Assembly: GCF_014650815.1 (NCBI RefSeq)
Contig: NZ_BMVR01000016.1
Span: forward strand, 124,001-188,000
From: Streptomyces flavofungini
GTDB taxonomy: Bacteria > Actinomycetota > Actinomycetes > Streptomycetales > Streptomycetaceae
DNA: 64,000 nucleotides
Direction of reading: 5' to 3'
Within the stretch, counting starts at the first letter, position 1. The number at the start of each line of letters is the position of its first letter. The notes beneath the pieces were generated by a model, which was not told the origin of the DNA, searched no databases, and saw only the letters and a program-made list of their open reading frames with translations. This document shows, one piece after another, positions 30,251 through 40,073 of the stretch. The position numbers were made by a program, and so were the translations under genes.

Positions 30251-31474
30251 GTGTCCCGCCGTCTTTTCACCTCGGAGTCCGTGACCGAGGGTCACCCCGA
30301 CAAGATCGCCGACCAGATCAGCGACACCATCCTCGACGCCCTTCTGCGTGAGGACCCGACCTCCCGGGTCGCCGTGGAAACGCTCATCACCACCGGCCTC
30401 GTGCACGTCGCCGGTGAGGTCACCACCAAGGCGTACGCGCCGATCGCGCAGCTGGTGCGCGACAAGATCCTCGAGATCGGCTACGACTCCTCCAAGAAGG
30501 GCTTCGACGGCGCCTCCTGCGGCGTGTCGGTGTCCATCGGCGCCCAGTCGCCCGACATCGCGCAGGGCGTCGACACGGCGTACGAGAAGCGTGTCGAGGG
30601 CTCCGCCGCCGGTGCGGAAGATGACGAGCTCGACAAGCAGGGCGCGGGCGACCAAGGCCTGATGTTCGGCTACGCCTGCGACGAGACCCCCGAGCTGATG
30701 CCGCTCCCGATCCACCTCGCGCACCGCCTGTCGCGGCGCCTGTCCGAGGTGCGCAAGAACGGCACCATCCCCTACCTGCGCCCCGACGGCAAGACCCAGG
30801 TCACCATCGAGTACGACGGCGACAAGGCCGTCCGCCTCGACACCGTGGTCGTCTCCTCGCAGCACGCCTCGGACATCGACCTGGACTCGCTCCTGGCCCC
30901 CGACATCCGTGAGTTCGTGGTCGAGCCCGAGCTGAAGGCGCTCCTCGACGACGGCATCAAGCTGGAGACCGAGGGCTACCGCCTCCTGGTGAACCCCACC
31001 GGCCGCTTCGAGATCGGCGGCCCGATGGGCGACGCCGGCCTCACCGGCCGCAAGATCATCATCGACACGTACGGCGGCATGGCCCGCCACGGCGGCGGCG
31101 CCTTCTCCGGCAAGGACCCGTCCAAGGTCGACCGCTCCGCCGCCTACGCCATGCGCTGGGTCGCCAAGAACGTCGTCGCGGCCGGCCTCGCCGCCCGCTG
31201 CGAGGTCCAGGTGGCCTACGCGATCGGCAAGGCCGAGCCGGTGGGCCTGTTCATCGAGACCTTCGGCACCGCCAAGGTCGACACGGACAAGATCGAGGCC
31301 GCCATCGGCGACGTCTTCGACCTCCGCCCGGCCGCGATCATCCGCGACCTGGACCTGCTGCGCCCCATCTACTCCCAGACCGCCGCGTACGGCCACTTCG
31401 GCCGCGCCCTCCCCGACTTCACGTGGGAGCGGACGGACCGGGTCGAGGCGCTGCGCAAGGCCGTGGGCCTGTAG
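30251..31474 (+). CDS. metK: S-adenosylmethionine synthetase
   Basis: Makes SAM from methionine and ATP. The 407-residue protein begins SRRLFTSESVTEGHPDKIADQISD and contains GAGDQGLMFGYACDE, the ATP/phosphate loop GGGAFSGKDPSKVDRSAAY and DLRPAAIIRDLDL. The GTG at 30251 has AGGGAG upstream. The 273-base leader contains a small hairpin near 30185-30208 just before it; no SAM riboswitch could be supported. A strong hairpin follows the gene. Confidence 0.97.
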   Translation: MSRRLFTSESVTEGHPDKIADQISDTILDALLREDPTSRVAVETLITTGLVHVAGEVTTKAYAPIAQLVRDKILEIGYDSSKKGFDGASCGVSVSIGAQSPDIAQGVDTAYEKRVEGSAAGAEDDELDKQGAGDQGLMFGYACDETPELMPLPIHLAHRLSRRLSEVRKNGTIPYLRPDGKTQVTIEYDGDKAVRLDTVVVSSQHASDIDLDSLLAPDIREFVVEPELKALLDDGIKLETEGYRLLVNPTGRFEIGGPMGDAGLTGRKIIIDTYGGMARHGGGAFSGKDPSKVDRSAAYAMRWVAKNVVAAGLAARCEVQVAYAIGKAEPVGLFIETFGTAKVDTDKIEAAIGDVFDLRPAAIIRDLDLLRPIYSQTAAYGHFGRALPDFTWERTDRVEALRKAVGL

Positions 31475-31495
31475 GCACGGCTGCTGCTTCTAGGT

Positions 31496-31538
31496 CACTG
31501 AGGCCCGGTGCTCCCCTCGGGGAGGCCGGGCCTCAGTG
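31496..31538 (+). terminator. Terminator after metK
   Basis: A 13-bp stem CACTGAGGCCCGG pairs with its exact complement around a 17-base loop that can itself fold (CTCCCCTCGGGGAG). It separates metK from priA. Confidence 0.88.
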
Positions 31539-31627
31539 CGTCCTGGGGGCCGTCCCGCGGCCTGGTGGGACGCAGGCGGTGTCCGCCCGGGTCGGCGCTG
31601 TCACTGCCGTCTGGTAGGAATTTGGCT

Positions 31628-33778
31628 GTGAGCAGCGAGAACGGTCAGTCGGATGACGGGGAGGGCGGCGGGCCCGAGCAGCTCGCGCTCATTCGGGAGA
31701 GTGTGCGCAAGGCCAAGGTGCCCAAGGCGAAGCCGCGTACGTGGCGGGGGGCCGCGTTGGCCGAGGGGCTGCCGGTGGCGCGGGTGGTGGTCGACAAAGG
31801 GGTGCTGCACCTCGATCGGTACTTCGACTACGCGGTGCCGGCGGAGTTGGACGAGGCCGCGCAGCCCGGGGTGCGGGTGCGGGTGCGGTTCGGGGCCGGG
31901 GCACGGAACGTGCGGGACGGGCGGCGCGAGGGGGGCGGGCTCATCGACGGGTTCGTCGTCGAGCGGTGCGCCGAGTCGGACTACAACGGCCCGCTGGCCG
32001 CGCTCGCGCAGGTCGTGTCGCCGGAGCCCGTGCTGGACCAGGAGCTGTTGGGGCTTGCCCGGGCTGTCGCCGACCGGTACGCGGGCAGTCTGGCCGATGT
32101 GCTGCAGCTGGCCGTTCCGCCGCGGCACGCGCGTGCCGAGTCCCGGCCCTCGCCCGCCGCGGCTCCGCCGCCACCCGTGCCGGAGCCGGGGTCCTGGGGG
32201 CGGTACGGGCGCGGTGCGGAGTTCGTGGCGGCGCTCGCCTCCGGTGGTGCGCCCCGGGCCGTGTGGACGGCGTTGCCGGGGCCGCAGTGGGCCGACGAGA
32301 TCGCCCGGGCCGTGCAGGCGACGCTCGCCTCGGGGCGCGGCGCCCTCGTCGTCGTACCGGCCGGGCGGCCCGCCGCGCGTGTCGACGCGGCGCTGCGGGA
32401 GCGGCTGGGGGAGGGGCAGCACGCCGTCCTCACGGCCGACGCCGGGCAGGAGCGGCGGTATCGGGAGTGGCTGGCCGTCCGGCGCGGGTCCGTGCGGGCC
32501 GTCGTCGGGACGCGGGCGGCGATGTTCGCCCCGGTGCGCGACCTCGGGCTCGTCGTCGTGTGGGACGACGGCGACGCGAGCCACAGCGACGACAACGCGC
32601 CCTTCCCGCATGTGCGGGAGGTGCTTGAGCTGCGCGCCTCGCGCGACAAGTGCGGCTTTCTGCTGGGGAGTTGGGGCTGCACGGTCGAGGCCGCACAGTT
32701 GGTGGAGAGCGGGTGGGCGCTGCCGCTGGTCGCCGGGCGCGAGCAGGTGCGGGGGGCCGCGCCGCTGGTGCGGACCGTGGGGGACGGGGACCTCGCGCGC
32801 GACGAGGCCGCGCGGGCCGCGCGGCTGCCCACGCTGGCCTGGCAGGTCGCCCGCGAAGGCCTGAAGCACGGGCCCGTCCTGGTGCAGGTGCCCCGGCGCG
32901 GGTACGTGCCGCGGCTCGCGTGCGAGCGGTGCCGGGAGCCCGCCCGCTGCCGCCACTGCGCCGGGCCGCTGGAGGCCCGCGACAACGGCTCGCTGTGCTG
33001 TGCCTGGTGCGGGCGGGACGAGGGTGCCTGGCACTGCTCCGAGTGCGGGGGTTTCTGGCTGCGGGCGCAGGTCGTGGGGGCGCGGCGGACCGCCGAGGAG
33101 CTGGGGCGTGCGTTTCCCGCGGTGCCGGTGCGGACCTCCGGGCGGGAGCAGGTCCTCGACACGGTGGGCGGCGCGCCCGCCCTGGTGGTGAGCACCCCGG
33201 GCGCGGAGCCGGTGGCCGAGGGCGGGTACGCGGCCGCGCTGCTGTTGGACGGTTGGGCCATGCTCGGCCGCCCCGATCTGCGGGCGGGCGAGGAGGCGCT
33301 GCGGCGGTGGATCGGCGCGGCCGCGCTGGTACGCGACCAGGGCGCGGGCGGCACGGTGGTGATCGTCGCCGAGCCGACGCTACGACCGGTGCAGGCGCTG
33401 GTGCGGTGGGACCCGGTGGGGCACGCGGTGCGGGAGTTGTCCGAGCGGGCCGAGCTGGGCTTTCCGCCGGTGTCGCGAATGGCGGCGGTGACCGCGGCCC
33501 CGGACGCGCTGTCCGAGTTCCTCCGCAGCGCCGAACTGCCGTCGGACGCCGAGGTGTTGGGGCCGGTGCCGGTCGCCACCGCGGAGGCCGGGCGGCCCCG
33601 GCGGCCCGGGGACGCGCCGCCCGGCGAGCGCTGGGAGCGGGCTCTCGTACGGGTGCCGCCCGGCAGCGGCGCGGCGCTCGCCCGGGCGCTGAAGACGGCG
33701 CAGGCCGCGCGGATGGCCCGGGGGGCGGGGCAGCAGGCGTTGGTGCGGGTGCGGATTGATCCCGCGGACATCGGGTGA
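31628..33778 (+). CDS. priA: PriA-like primosomal protein lacking the helicase motifs
   Basis: A 716-residue protein with the N-terminal 3'-end-binding PriA domain (ARVVVDKGVLHLDRYFDYAVP). The zinc-binding cysteines are present (CERCREPARCRHC and CCAWCGRDEGAWHCSEC). The ATP site is gone: the Walker A region reads AVWTALPGPQWADEIA, and the DEEH box is replaced by VVWDDGDASH. Actinobacterial PriA proteins are known for this loss and probably act in replication restart without unwinding DNA. The GTG at 31628 is chosen from the acidic Ser/Asp N-terminus; upstream codons overlap the metK terminator. Confidence 0.9.
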   Translation: MSSENGQSDDGEGGGPEQLALIRESVRKAKVPKAKPRTWRGAALAEGLPVARVVVDKGVLHLDRYFDYAVPAELDEAAQPGVRVRVRFGAGARNVRDGRREGGGLIDGFVVERCAESDYNGPLAALAQVVSPEPVLDQELLGLARAVADRYAGSLADVLQLAVPPRHARAESRPSPAAAPPPPVPEPGSWGRYGRGAEFVAALASGGAPRAVWTALPGPQWADEIARAVQATLASGRGALVVVPAGRPAARVDAALRERLGEGQHAVLTADAGQERRYREWLAVRRGSVRAVVGTRAAMFAPVRDLGLVVVWDDGDASHSDDNAPFPHVREVLELRASRDKCGFLLGSWGCTVEAAQLVESGWALPLVAGREQVRGAAPLVRTVGDGDLARDEAARAARLPTLAWQVAREGLKHGPVLVQVPRRGYVPRLACERCREPARCRHCAGPLEARDNGSLCCAWCGRDEGAWHCSECGGFWLRAQVVGARRTAEELGRAFPAVPVRTSGREQVLDTVGGAPALVVSTPGAEPVAEGGYAAALLLDGWAMLGRPDLRAGEEALRRWIGAAALVRDQGAGGTVVIVAEPTLRPVQALVRWDPVGHAVRELSERAELGFPPVSRMAAVTAAPDALSEFLRSAELPSDAEVLGPVPVATAEAGRPRRPGDAPPGERWERALVRVPPGSGAALARALKTAQAARMARGAGQQALVRVRIDPADIG

Positions 33779-34160
33779 GGCGGCTGGGGCGGGGTGAGCT
33801 GGCGGGCGTTGGGCGAGTTGGCGGGCGTTCGGTGAGTTGAGGGCGTCGGGCCGGGCGCGGGGCATCGGGTGAGCTGCCTGGAGTTGGGTGAGCCTGCGGG
33901 GGTGGGGTGAACTCGCGGGCGTGGGCGCCAGCTTGCGGGCGTTGGACGAGGCGGTGAAGGCAGGGCCAAAGGCGGCGGGCGTGGGCCAAGGTCGGCGGGC
34001 CGGGGGTGAGACGGCGGGCGTAGGGGCTAAATGCGGCGGGTGTAGGGCCAAGGTCGGTGCGTCGTGGGTGGGGCGGTGGGTGTGGGCTCGTCGGTGGGCG
34101 TGGGGTGAGTGAGCCCGTCCCCGGCGCTCGCCGGGCGGCGCGTCCCTTGGCGGGCGTAGG
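33779..34160. repeat. G-rich imperfect tandem repeat region after priA
   Basis: About 380 bases in which units like GGCGGGCGTNGG and GGTGAG recur every 15-30 bases. The plus strand is strongly purine/G biased with almost no C runs. Short frames translate to meaningless Gly/Val/Ala repeats, so it is not considered coding. It may form G-quadruplexes. Confidence 0.7.
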
Positions 34161-34263
34161 ACCCGTCGGTTCGCGTGGCGTGCGTCGGCGGGTGGTGGCC
34201 GGTCCGGGAAACACGGCTGCCCCCTGCCCGTCGTGGGCAGGGGGCAGGCGGCTGCCGCCCGGG

Positions 34264-34827
34264 TCAGCCGTTGCGCGGGCCGGGGAAGGCGCCGGGTCGC
34301 ATGTCGTCGCGGAGGCCGGGGCTGCCCGCTGACGGCTGGGTCGGCATGGTGCGGGCCGCGGGGACGGAGGGCAGGGGGGCGCCCACGGGGAGCGTGCGGG
34401 GCGGGGCGGGGGCCGTGGTGGCGGTCGCGGCGGTGGTCGGCTCGGGTGCGCGCTCGGGTTCGGCGGTGGTCTGGGCCGTGGTGCGGCGGGCGCCGTAGCG
34501 GCGGTGCACGGCCTGCTTGGTGACGCCGAGCGCGGAGCCCACCGCGTCCCACGAGAAGCCGAGTGAGCGGTCGAAGTCGACGGCCGCGGTCACCAGTGTC
34601 TCGACGCTGTCCCGCAGTTCCTGGGCCAGGCGGACGGTCGGAGCGGGAGCGCGTCCGTACACGACGAAGCCCGCGGAGGGGCTGGAGCGGCGCGGGCGGT
34701 AGACGTTGCCGAGCTGGGCGGTGAGGGTGCGCAGTGCGTCCACCTGCCGGCGGACCCGCTCGATGTCCCGCACCAGCAGGTGCAGGCTGGCCCGTGCCTG
34801 GGCGTCGTGGGTTGCGTGGTCGGCCAT
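34264..34827 (-). CDS. HTH DNA-binding-like conserved Streptomyces protein
   Basis: A 187-residue protein. The N-terminal half is helical (LHLLVRDIERVRRQVDALRTLTAQLGNVY). A central part reads GFSWDAVGSALGVTKQAVHRRYG, a clear helix-turn-helix of the kind seen in small actinobacterial regulators. The C-terminal 60 residues are Thr/Ala/Pro rich and disordered. The ATG at 34825-34827 has GAGAGGC upstream. It is transcribed opposite to priA and fmt. I recall a homologue at this locus in other Streptomyces; its targets are unknown. Confidence 0.75.
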   Translation of the reverse strand: MADHATHDAQARASLHLLVRDIERVRRQVDALRTLTAQLGNVYRPRRSSPSAGFVVYGRAPAPTVRLAQELRDSVETLVTAAVDFDRSLGFSWDAVGSALGVTKQAVHRRYGARRTTAQTTAEPERAPEPTTAATATTAPAPPRTLPVGAPLPSVPAARTMPTQPSAGSPGLRDDMRPGAFPGPRNG

Positions 34828-35276
34828 GAACAAGCCTCTCGAACCGGCGTTGAGGGATCGGGATGAAAGGAGAAGAAGGCGAGGTGAGGGGAGATGAGGG
34901 AGCGGGGGAACAAGGGGGACGGAGAGTGGATGCGGGGATGGCGTCGGGTGGGGACGGGTTGCGTGCGGGGGAGTGCGGGGACGTGCGGCGGGTGGTGAGC
35001 GGGGCGGGTCCGTGTCCGGGTCCCGCTGCGGCGGTGCGGGGTTGGCGGTGCTGTGCAATGAGGAGCGGGCCGCGTGTGCGGCCCGTCGTGGTCAACTTTC
35101 TCTTGACCCAACGCGCTACGTCGTGAGGGGTCACGGTCCAGGGGCGTATGTGCATATGCGCAGGGCGCACAGCCATGCGTACGCCCCCGGGAAACCTCTG
35201 GGCAGGGCCCATAGACTGGTGCGTCGCCGACCCCCAGAATCCGTCGCCGACCCCCAGAGAACCGAGGTATCACCCA
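34828..35276. promoter_or_regulatory. Divergent intergenic region before fmt with a 17-bp direct repeat
   Basis: No gene is supported in these 449 bases. A 17-base unit, CGTCGCCGACCCCCAGA, occurs at 35222-35238 and again at 35242-35258, just before fmt. TAGACT at 35212-35217 could be a -10 box for fmt, with transcription starting inside the repeat. GAGG at 35262-35265 is the likely ribosome binding site. Confidence 0.5.
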
Positions 35277-36209
35277 GTGAAGCTGGTCTTCGCAGGCACC
35301 CCCGAGGTCGCCGTCCCCGCCCTGGACGCGCTGATCGCCTCCGGCAGGCACGAGGTGGCCGCCGTCGTCACCCGCCCCGACGCGCCCGCGGGCCGTGGCC
35401 GCAGGCTGGTCGCGAGTCCGGTGGCCGAGCGGGCGGAGGAGGCCGGGATCGAGGTGCTGAAGCCCGCGAAGCCGCGTGACGAGGCGTTCCAGGCGCGGCT
35501 GCGGGAGATCGCGCCGGACTGCTGCCCGGTGGTGGCCTACGGCGCGCTGCTTCCGAAGTCCGCCCTGGACATCCCGGTGCACGGCTGGGTCAATCTGCAC
35601 TTCTCGCTGCTGCCCGCCTGGCGGGGTGCCGCGCCGGTGCAGCACGCGATCATGGCCGGGGACGAGATCACCGGTGCGTCCACCTTCCTGATCGAGGAGG
35701 GCCTGGACTCCGGCCCGGTGTACGGCACGGTCACCGAGGAGGTCCGGTCCACCGACACCAGCGGCGACCTCCTGACGCGCCTCGCCTTCGCGGGTTCGGG
35801 GCTGCTCGCGGCGACGATGGACGGCATCGAGGACGGCTCGCTGACGGCCGTGCCGCAGCCCGCCGACGGCATCAGCCTGGCCCCGAAGATCACCGTCGAG
35901 GACGCCCAGGTCGACTGGTCGGCGCCCGCGCTCCGCGTGGACCGGGTGGTGCGCGGGTGCACGCCCGCGCCCGGCGCGTGGACCGTGTTCCGCGGCGAGC
36001 GTCTGAAGTTGATCCAGGCCGTCCCCGTGCCCGACCGCACCGACCTCGCGCCCGGTGAGATCGCCGCGGGCAAGAAGAACCTGCACGTCGGCACGGGCTC
36101 GTACGCCGTGGAGCTGCTGTGGGTGCAGGCGCAGGGCAAGAAGCCGATGGCGGCCGCCGACTGGGCGCGCGGGGTGCGGATCGGCTCCGGGGAGCGGCTC
36201 GGCGTCTGA
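35277..36209 (+). CDS. fmt: Methionyl-tRNA formyltransferase
   Basis: Formylates Met-tRNAfMet for translation initiation. The 310-residue protein begins KLVFAGTPEVAVPALDAL and has the catalytic N107, H109 and D144 in NLHFSLLPAWRGAAPVQ and EGLDSGP. A C-terminal OB-like tRNA-binding domain follows. The GTG at 35277 matches the family start. rsmB follows after 86 bases. Confidence 0.97.
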   Translation: MKLVFAGTPEVAVPALDALIASGRHEVAAVVTRPDAPAGRGRRLVASPVAERAEEAGIEVLKPAKPRDEAFQARLREIAPDCCPVVAYGALLPKSALDIPVHGWVNLHFSLLPAWRGAAPVQHAIMAGDEITGASTFLIEEGLDSGPVYGTVTEEVRSTDTSGDLLTRLAFAGSGLLAATMDGIEDGSLTAVPQPADGISLAPKITVEDAQVDWSAPALRVDRVVRGCTPAPGAWTVFRGERLKLIQAVPVPDRTDLAPGEIAAGKKNLHVGTGSYAVELLWVQAQGKKPMAAADWARGVRIGSGERLGV

Positions 36210-36295
36210 CGGCGCCCGCCAGGGTGCGAGTGGGAGGCCGGGCGCGGGCGACGTACGCTGACATGGTTCGCCCCATCACCAGCAGCGGAGCACCT

Positions 36296-37798
36296 TTGAA
36301 CGACCAGCCGAACCGGCGTCCCCGCACCCAGGGCAAGTCCTCAGGCCAGGGCAAGCCCGCAGGCCAGGGCCGCCCCGGGAACTCCGGCAAGTCCCACAAG
36401 CCGTACCGCCGCCCGCAGAAGGACCCCGTCCGCTTCCTCGCCTTCGAGGCGCTGCGGGCCGTGGACGAGCGGGACGCGTACGCGAACCTCGTGCTGCCGC
36501 CGCTGCTGCGCAAGGCCCGCGAGCAGGAGGGGCCGGAGAAGTTCGACGCGCGGGACGCGGCGCTCGCCACGGAGCTGGTGTACGGGACGCTGCGCCGCCA
36601 GGGGACGTACGACGCGATCGTCGCCGCCTGCATCGACCGGCCGTTGCGCGAGGTCGACCCGCCCGTGCTCGACGTGCTGAACCTGGGCGTCCACCAACTG
36701 CTCGGCACCCGCATCCCGTCGCACGCCGCCGTGTCCGCGTCGGTGGAGCTGGCGCGGGTGGTGCTCGGCGACGGGCGGGCCAAGTTCGTGAACGCCGTGC
36801 TGCGCAAGGTGGCGCGGGACGACCTCGACGGCTGGCTGGAGAAGGTCGCGCCGCCCTATGACGAGGACGCCGAGGACCACCTCGCGGTCGTGCACTCGCA
36901 CCCGCGCTGGGTCGTGTCGGCGCTGTGGGACTCCCTCGGGGGCGGCCGCGCCGGGATCGAGGACCTTCTTGAGGCCGACAACGAGCGGCCCGAGGTGACG
37001 CTCGTGGCGCGGCCCGGCCGGTCCACGGCCGACGAACTCCTCGACTCGCTCGACGCGGACTCGGCGCTGCCGGGGCGCTGGTCGCCGTACGCCGTGCGGC
37101 TCAGCGAGGGTGGCGAGCCCGGTTCGCTCGAGCTGGTGCGCGAGGGGCGGGCCGGGGTCCAGGACGAGGGCAGCCAGCTGGTCGCGCTCGCACTCGCGAA
37201 CGCCCCCGTCGACGGGTCGGACGCGAAGTGGCTCGACGGGTGCGCGGGCCCCGGCGGCAAGGCCGCGATGCTCGCGGGCCTCGCCGCCGAGCGCGGAGCC
37301 GTGCTCCTCGCCGCCGAGAAGCAGCCGCACCGGGCCCGCCTCGTGGGCCAGGCCCTGGCCGGGAACCCCGGCCCCTACCAGGTCGTCGCCGCCGACGGGA
37401 CCCGACCGCCGTGGCGGCCCGGGAGCTTCGACCGCGTCCTCATGGACGTTCCCTGCACGGGACTCGGCGCGCTGCGACGGCGACCGGAGGCGCGGTGGCG
37501 GCGCCGCCCGGAGGACCTGGAGGGCTTCGCTCCGTTGCAACGTGCGCTGCTGCGCACGGCGTTGGAGTCGGTGCGGGTCGGGGGAGTCGTCGGGTACGCG
37601 ACGTGCTCGCCGCATCTCGCCGAGACCCGGGCCGTCGTCGACGACGTGCTCAAGCAGTGGGGCGCCGCGGAGCTGGTGGACGCGCGGGAGTTGATGCCGG
37701 GGGTTCCGGCGCTCGGAGACGGGCCGGACGTGCAGCTGTGGCCGCATCTGCACGGCACCGATGCGATGTATCTGGCGGTCATTCGGCGCACGGGCTGA
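36296..37798 (+). CDS. rsmB: 16S rRNA (cytosine-967-C5) methyltransferase
   Basis: Methylates 16S rRNA C967 with SAM. The protein is about 500 residues. A basic Pro/Gly/Lys-rich tail (about 40 residues) leads to a NusB-like RNA-binding domain (DPVRFLAFEALRAVDERDAYANLVLP) and the methyltransferase domain with GCAGPGGKAAMLA. The catalytic cysteines are in DVPCTGLGALRRRPEARW and ATCSPH. The TTG at 36296 has GGAG five bases upstream; an ATG at 36263 is an alternative without a ribosome binding site. The gene is intact, and the transposon relic begins directly at its stop codon. Confidence 0.95.
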   Translation: MNDQPNRRPRTQGKSSGQGKPAGQGRPGNSGKSHKPYRRPQKDPVRFLAFEALRAVDERDAYANLVLPPLLRKAREQEGPEKFDARDAALATELVYGTLRRQGTYDAIVAACIDRPLREVDPPVLDVLNLGVHQLLGTRIPSHAAVSASVELARVVLGDGRAKFVNAVLRKVARDDLDGWLEKVAPPYDEDAEDHLAVVHSHPRWVVSALWDSLGGGRAGIEDLLEADNERPEVTLVARPGRSTADELLDSLDADSALPGRWSPYAVRLSEGGEPGSLELVREGRAGVQDEGSQLVALALANAPVDGSDAKWLDGCAGPGGKAAMLAGLAAERGAVLLAAEKQPHRARLVGQALAGNPGPYQVVAADGTRPPWRPGSFDRVLMDVPCTGLGALRRRPEARWRRRPEDLEGFAPLQRALLRTALESVRVGGVVGYATCSPHLAETRAVVDDVLKQWGAAELVDARELMPGVPALGDGPDVQLWPHLHGTDAMYLAVIRRTG

Positions 37799-37800
37799 CG

Positions 37801-38111
37801 GTTGCCAGGGCTGGGCAAGACGACTGCGATGCTGGCCTTCGCCCGGGACTTCCACCGCCGGGAGATCGCCGAGGGCGGTGCGTTCACGGCCGGCGGGCAC
37901 GAACGGCTCCCGGTCTGCCGGGTGGGCCTGACCGGCAACACCGGGATGAAGGACTTCAACCGGGCGATGTCGGAGTTCTTCGGCCACCCCGGCCGCACCA
38001 CCGGCACCACCGCGGAGTTCGCCCAGCGCGCCCTGGACCGCGTGCTCTCCTGTGCTGTGAAGCTCTTGATCGTCGACGACCTGCACTTCCTTCGGTGGAG
38101 GGCGGCCGGCG
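37801..38111 (+). pseudogene. 5'- and 3'-truncated TniB/TnsC-like transposition ATPase
   Basis: The fragment begins inside the P-loop (PGLGKTTAMLAFARDFHRRE), so the N-terminal part of the gene is missing. It continues through CRVGLTGNTGMKDFNRAMSEFFG to the Walker B segment KLLIVDDLHFLRWRAAGG, as in the AAA+ regulators of Tn7/Tn5053-type transposons. Homology stops near 38110, where the sequence switches to TniQ in another frame. A deletion fused the two genes. The fragment starts 3 bases after the rsmB stop and has no ribosome binding site of its own. Confidence 0.8.
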
Positions 38112-40019
38112 GTGTCCTTCGCCTGTCTCGACCACCATCTGCTGCTGGTCGATACCTGTCCTCGCTGCAGCCGTCCGCCGCGGCACTTCCCGGCGACGAC
38201 CCGGCACCCGCTCGTTCCGGGGCGCTGCCACAGTCCGTCGCAGAAGCGGGCTCCGTCGGCTCGCTGCGGCCAGCCGTTCGAGGAGGTCGCCGCTCTCCGG
38301 CTGGACACGGAAGGCTCTGCGTCTGCGGCCCAGTGGCTCATCGACACGGCAATCTCGTCCCAGCAGGCCGACTTCGGTGTCTACCAGGCCAGGCCCCAGC
38401 CCAGTCTCGCGCTGTTCGGTGACCTTCGCGCCTTGGCGTCGATACTCCTGCGTCGTGCCCCCGATCGGCTGGTGGGCTTCGTCCCGCCGGAGATCTGGTC
38501 CCTGCACCAGCAGCCCTTCCCGGAGAAGCGACGCTCCTTTGACCCTGTTGAGGAGACCCGTCCGGGACGTCTGGCCCCGCAGCGGGCCGCGACCGCCGCC
38601 CTTGCCGTCAGCGCGGCCCTGCACATCCTCGGGCACGACAATGCGCACACGGCCGGAGCCGCCCTTCGCCACCTGATCAGCGACGCCGACGGCGCCATCC
38701 CGCTCAAGGTCGCACACAGGTGGCGCCACACCAGCCCGGTCTTCGACGCGGTCCACCTTGCGACGCTGGCCCCTCGCCTCAGTCACAGTGACCAACTGCG
38801 CTACCGCACCGCGGACCGGTTGCCTCGCAGGCCCGGCTCTGCGGCAGCCGCCCGGACCGCTCAGCGGGCTCGCAGGATCCCGACGCAGCTCTGGCCGGCG
38901 TGGTCCGCGCGGCTGAGCCCTTCGAGCGGGGCCCTGTCGCGCACCATCCGCCCGGCCCTGTCGTGCTACCCCCTGCTCATCGGCGGCACGGGAGACTTCA
39001 CCACAGCGACCCGCCTCCTTCGGTCCCCGGCAGAAGACCGGCTCGGCCCTCACATGGCGCACCGGCTCACGAAGCAGAGGCACTGGAGGGCTGTCAGCCT
39101 CGGCCTGTCCGCGCCGGCGGACTACCTCGACCAGGAGGGATCACCGGTCGACTACGACCGCCGTCGCGCGGTCGACTACCGCGACCTGCTGCCCCAGGAC
39201 ACCTGGAGACAACTCTGCCGGGACATCGAACTCGAAGCCGGCGGCGTGCGGCGGCACCAATTCGCCCGAGCGCTGCTGTTCGAGCGGATCAGCGGTCTTC
39301 CGGCACCCCTCGCCCCGGCCGTCTACGCGCCTGCCACCCCGGAGCTGCGGACCCTGCTGCGGACCTTCGAAACGGATCTCGCCCCCGCGCCGGTGAGCCA
39401 ACTCGAAGAGCACGCAGGCGAGTTTCTCGCCCGGCGGGGAATCCATGACGAGCCCCTCACCTGGCCGCCGCCGGCGGACATCATCGACGGTCTCGCGCTG
39501 CCCGGATGCGACCTCAAAGACGTCGACATCCACGCACTGCACCGCCTCGTCCGGGAGGAATCCCTGACGACGGCCGGGGCAGCCCGCCGCCTGGGCGTCA
39601 GCCACGACGCTGTCCGCTTCGTCCTGCAGGAGCAGCCGGCACCCTCCAAGTGATCCGCGATGTGGGAGAGAGGAGCGGCCATTCGCCGGGCTCGCGCCGC
39701 GCTCCCCAGGGACACGTTCGCCCGCTTCCACCTCGAGGAGTACCGCTCGCTCAAGTGGATCGCGAAGCATGTCGGCGTGAACGAGGAGGCCATCAAGGTC
39801 CTGGTCCGCGAGTACGGCATGAGCCGCGAGGGCAAAGCGACTCGCTGGCGCCAGATCGATCTCGACTGGCTCCGCGACCAACGGGCCGCTGGACGCACCT
39901 GCCGCGAGCTCGCCGAGGAGACCGGCTTCTCGCTCGGAATGATCAGCTACCTGGGCCGGCGGCATGATCTGCCCGGTCGCCGGGCAGGGGCCAATCGGGC
40001 CGACAGCAGTCGCTCCTGA
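38112..40019 (+). pseudogene. N-terminally truncated TniQ/TnsD-like target-selection protein, interrupted by a stop
   Basis: The frame starts in the TniQ zinc-finger region (SFACLDHHLLLVDTCPRCSRPP), so the N-terminus is missing. It continues for about 500 residues of the TniQ helical body and ends at a TGA (39651-39653) shortly after an HTH (TTAGAARRLGVSHDAVRFVLQ). The same frame then reopens at an ATG (39660) for 119 more residues carrying two further HTH-like units (SLKWIAKHVGVNEEAIKVLVREYG and TCRELAEETGFSLGMISYLGRR). These are typical of actinobacterial TniQ C-termini. No TniA integrase was found, so the module is not autonomous. Confidence 0.78.
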
Positions 40020-40073
40020 AGCCTTCTGGCGGCGCCCGCGCTCCGTACGCGCCGCGCTTGTGAACAGCTCAGG

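Noticed and set aside
33888..34112. Short ORF in the G-rich repeats
   Set aside because: The translation is only an artefact of the repeat (Gly, Val, Ala, Arg, Trp), without a ribosome binding site.
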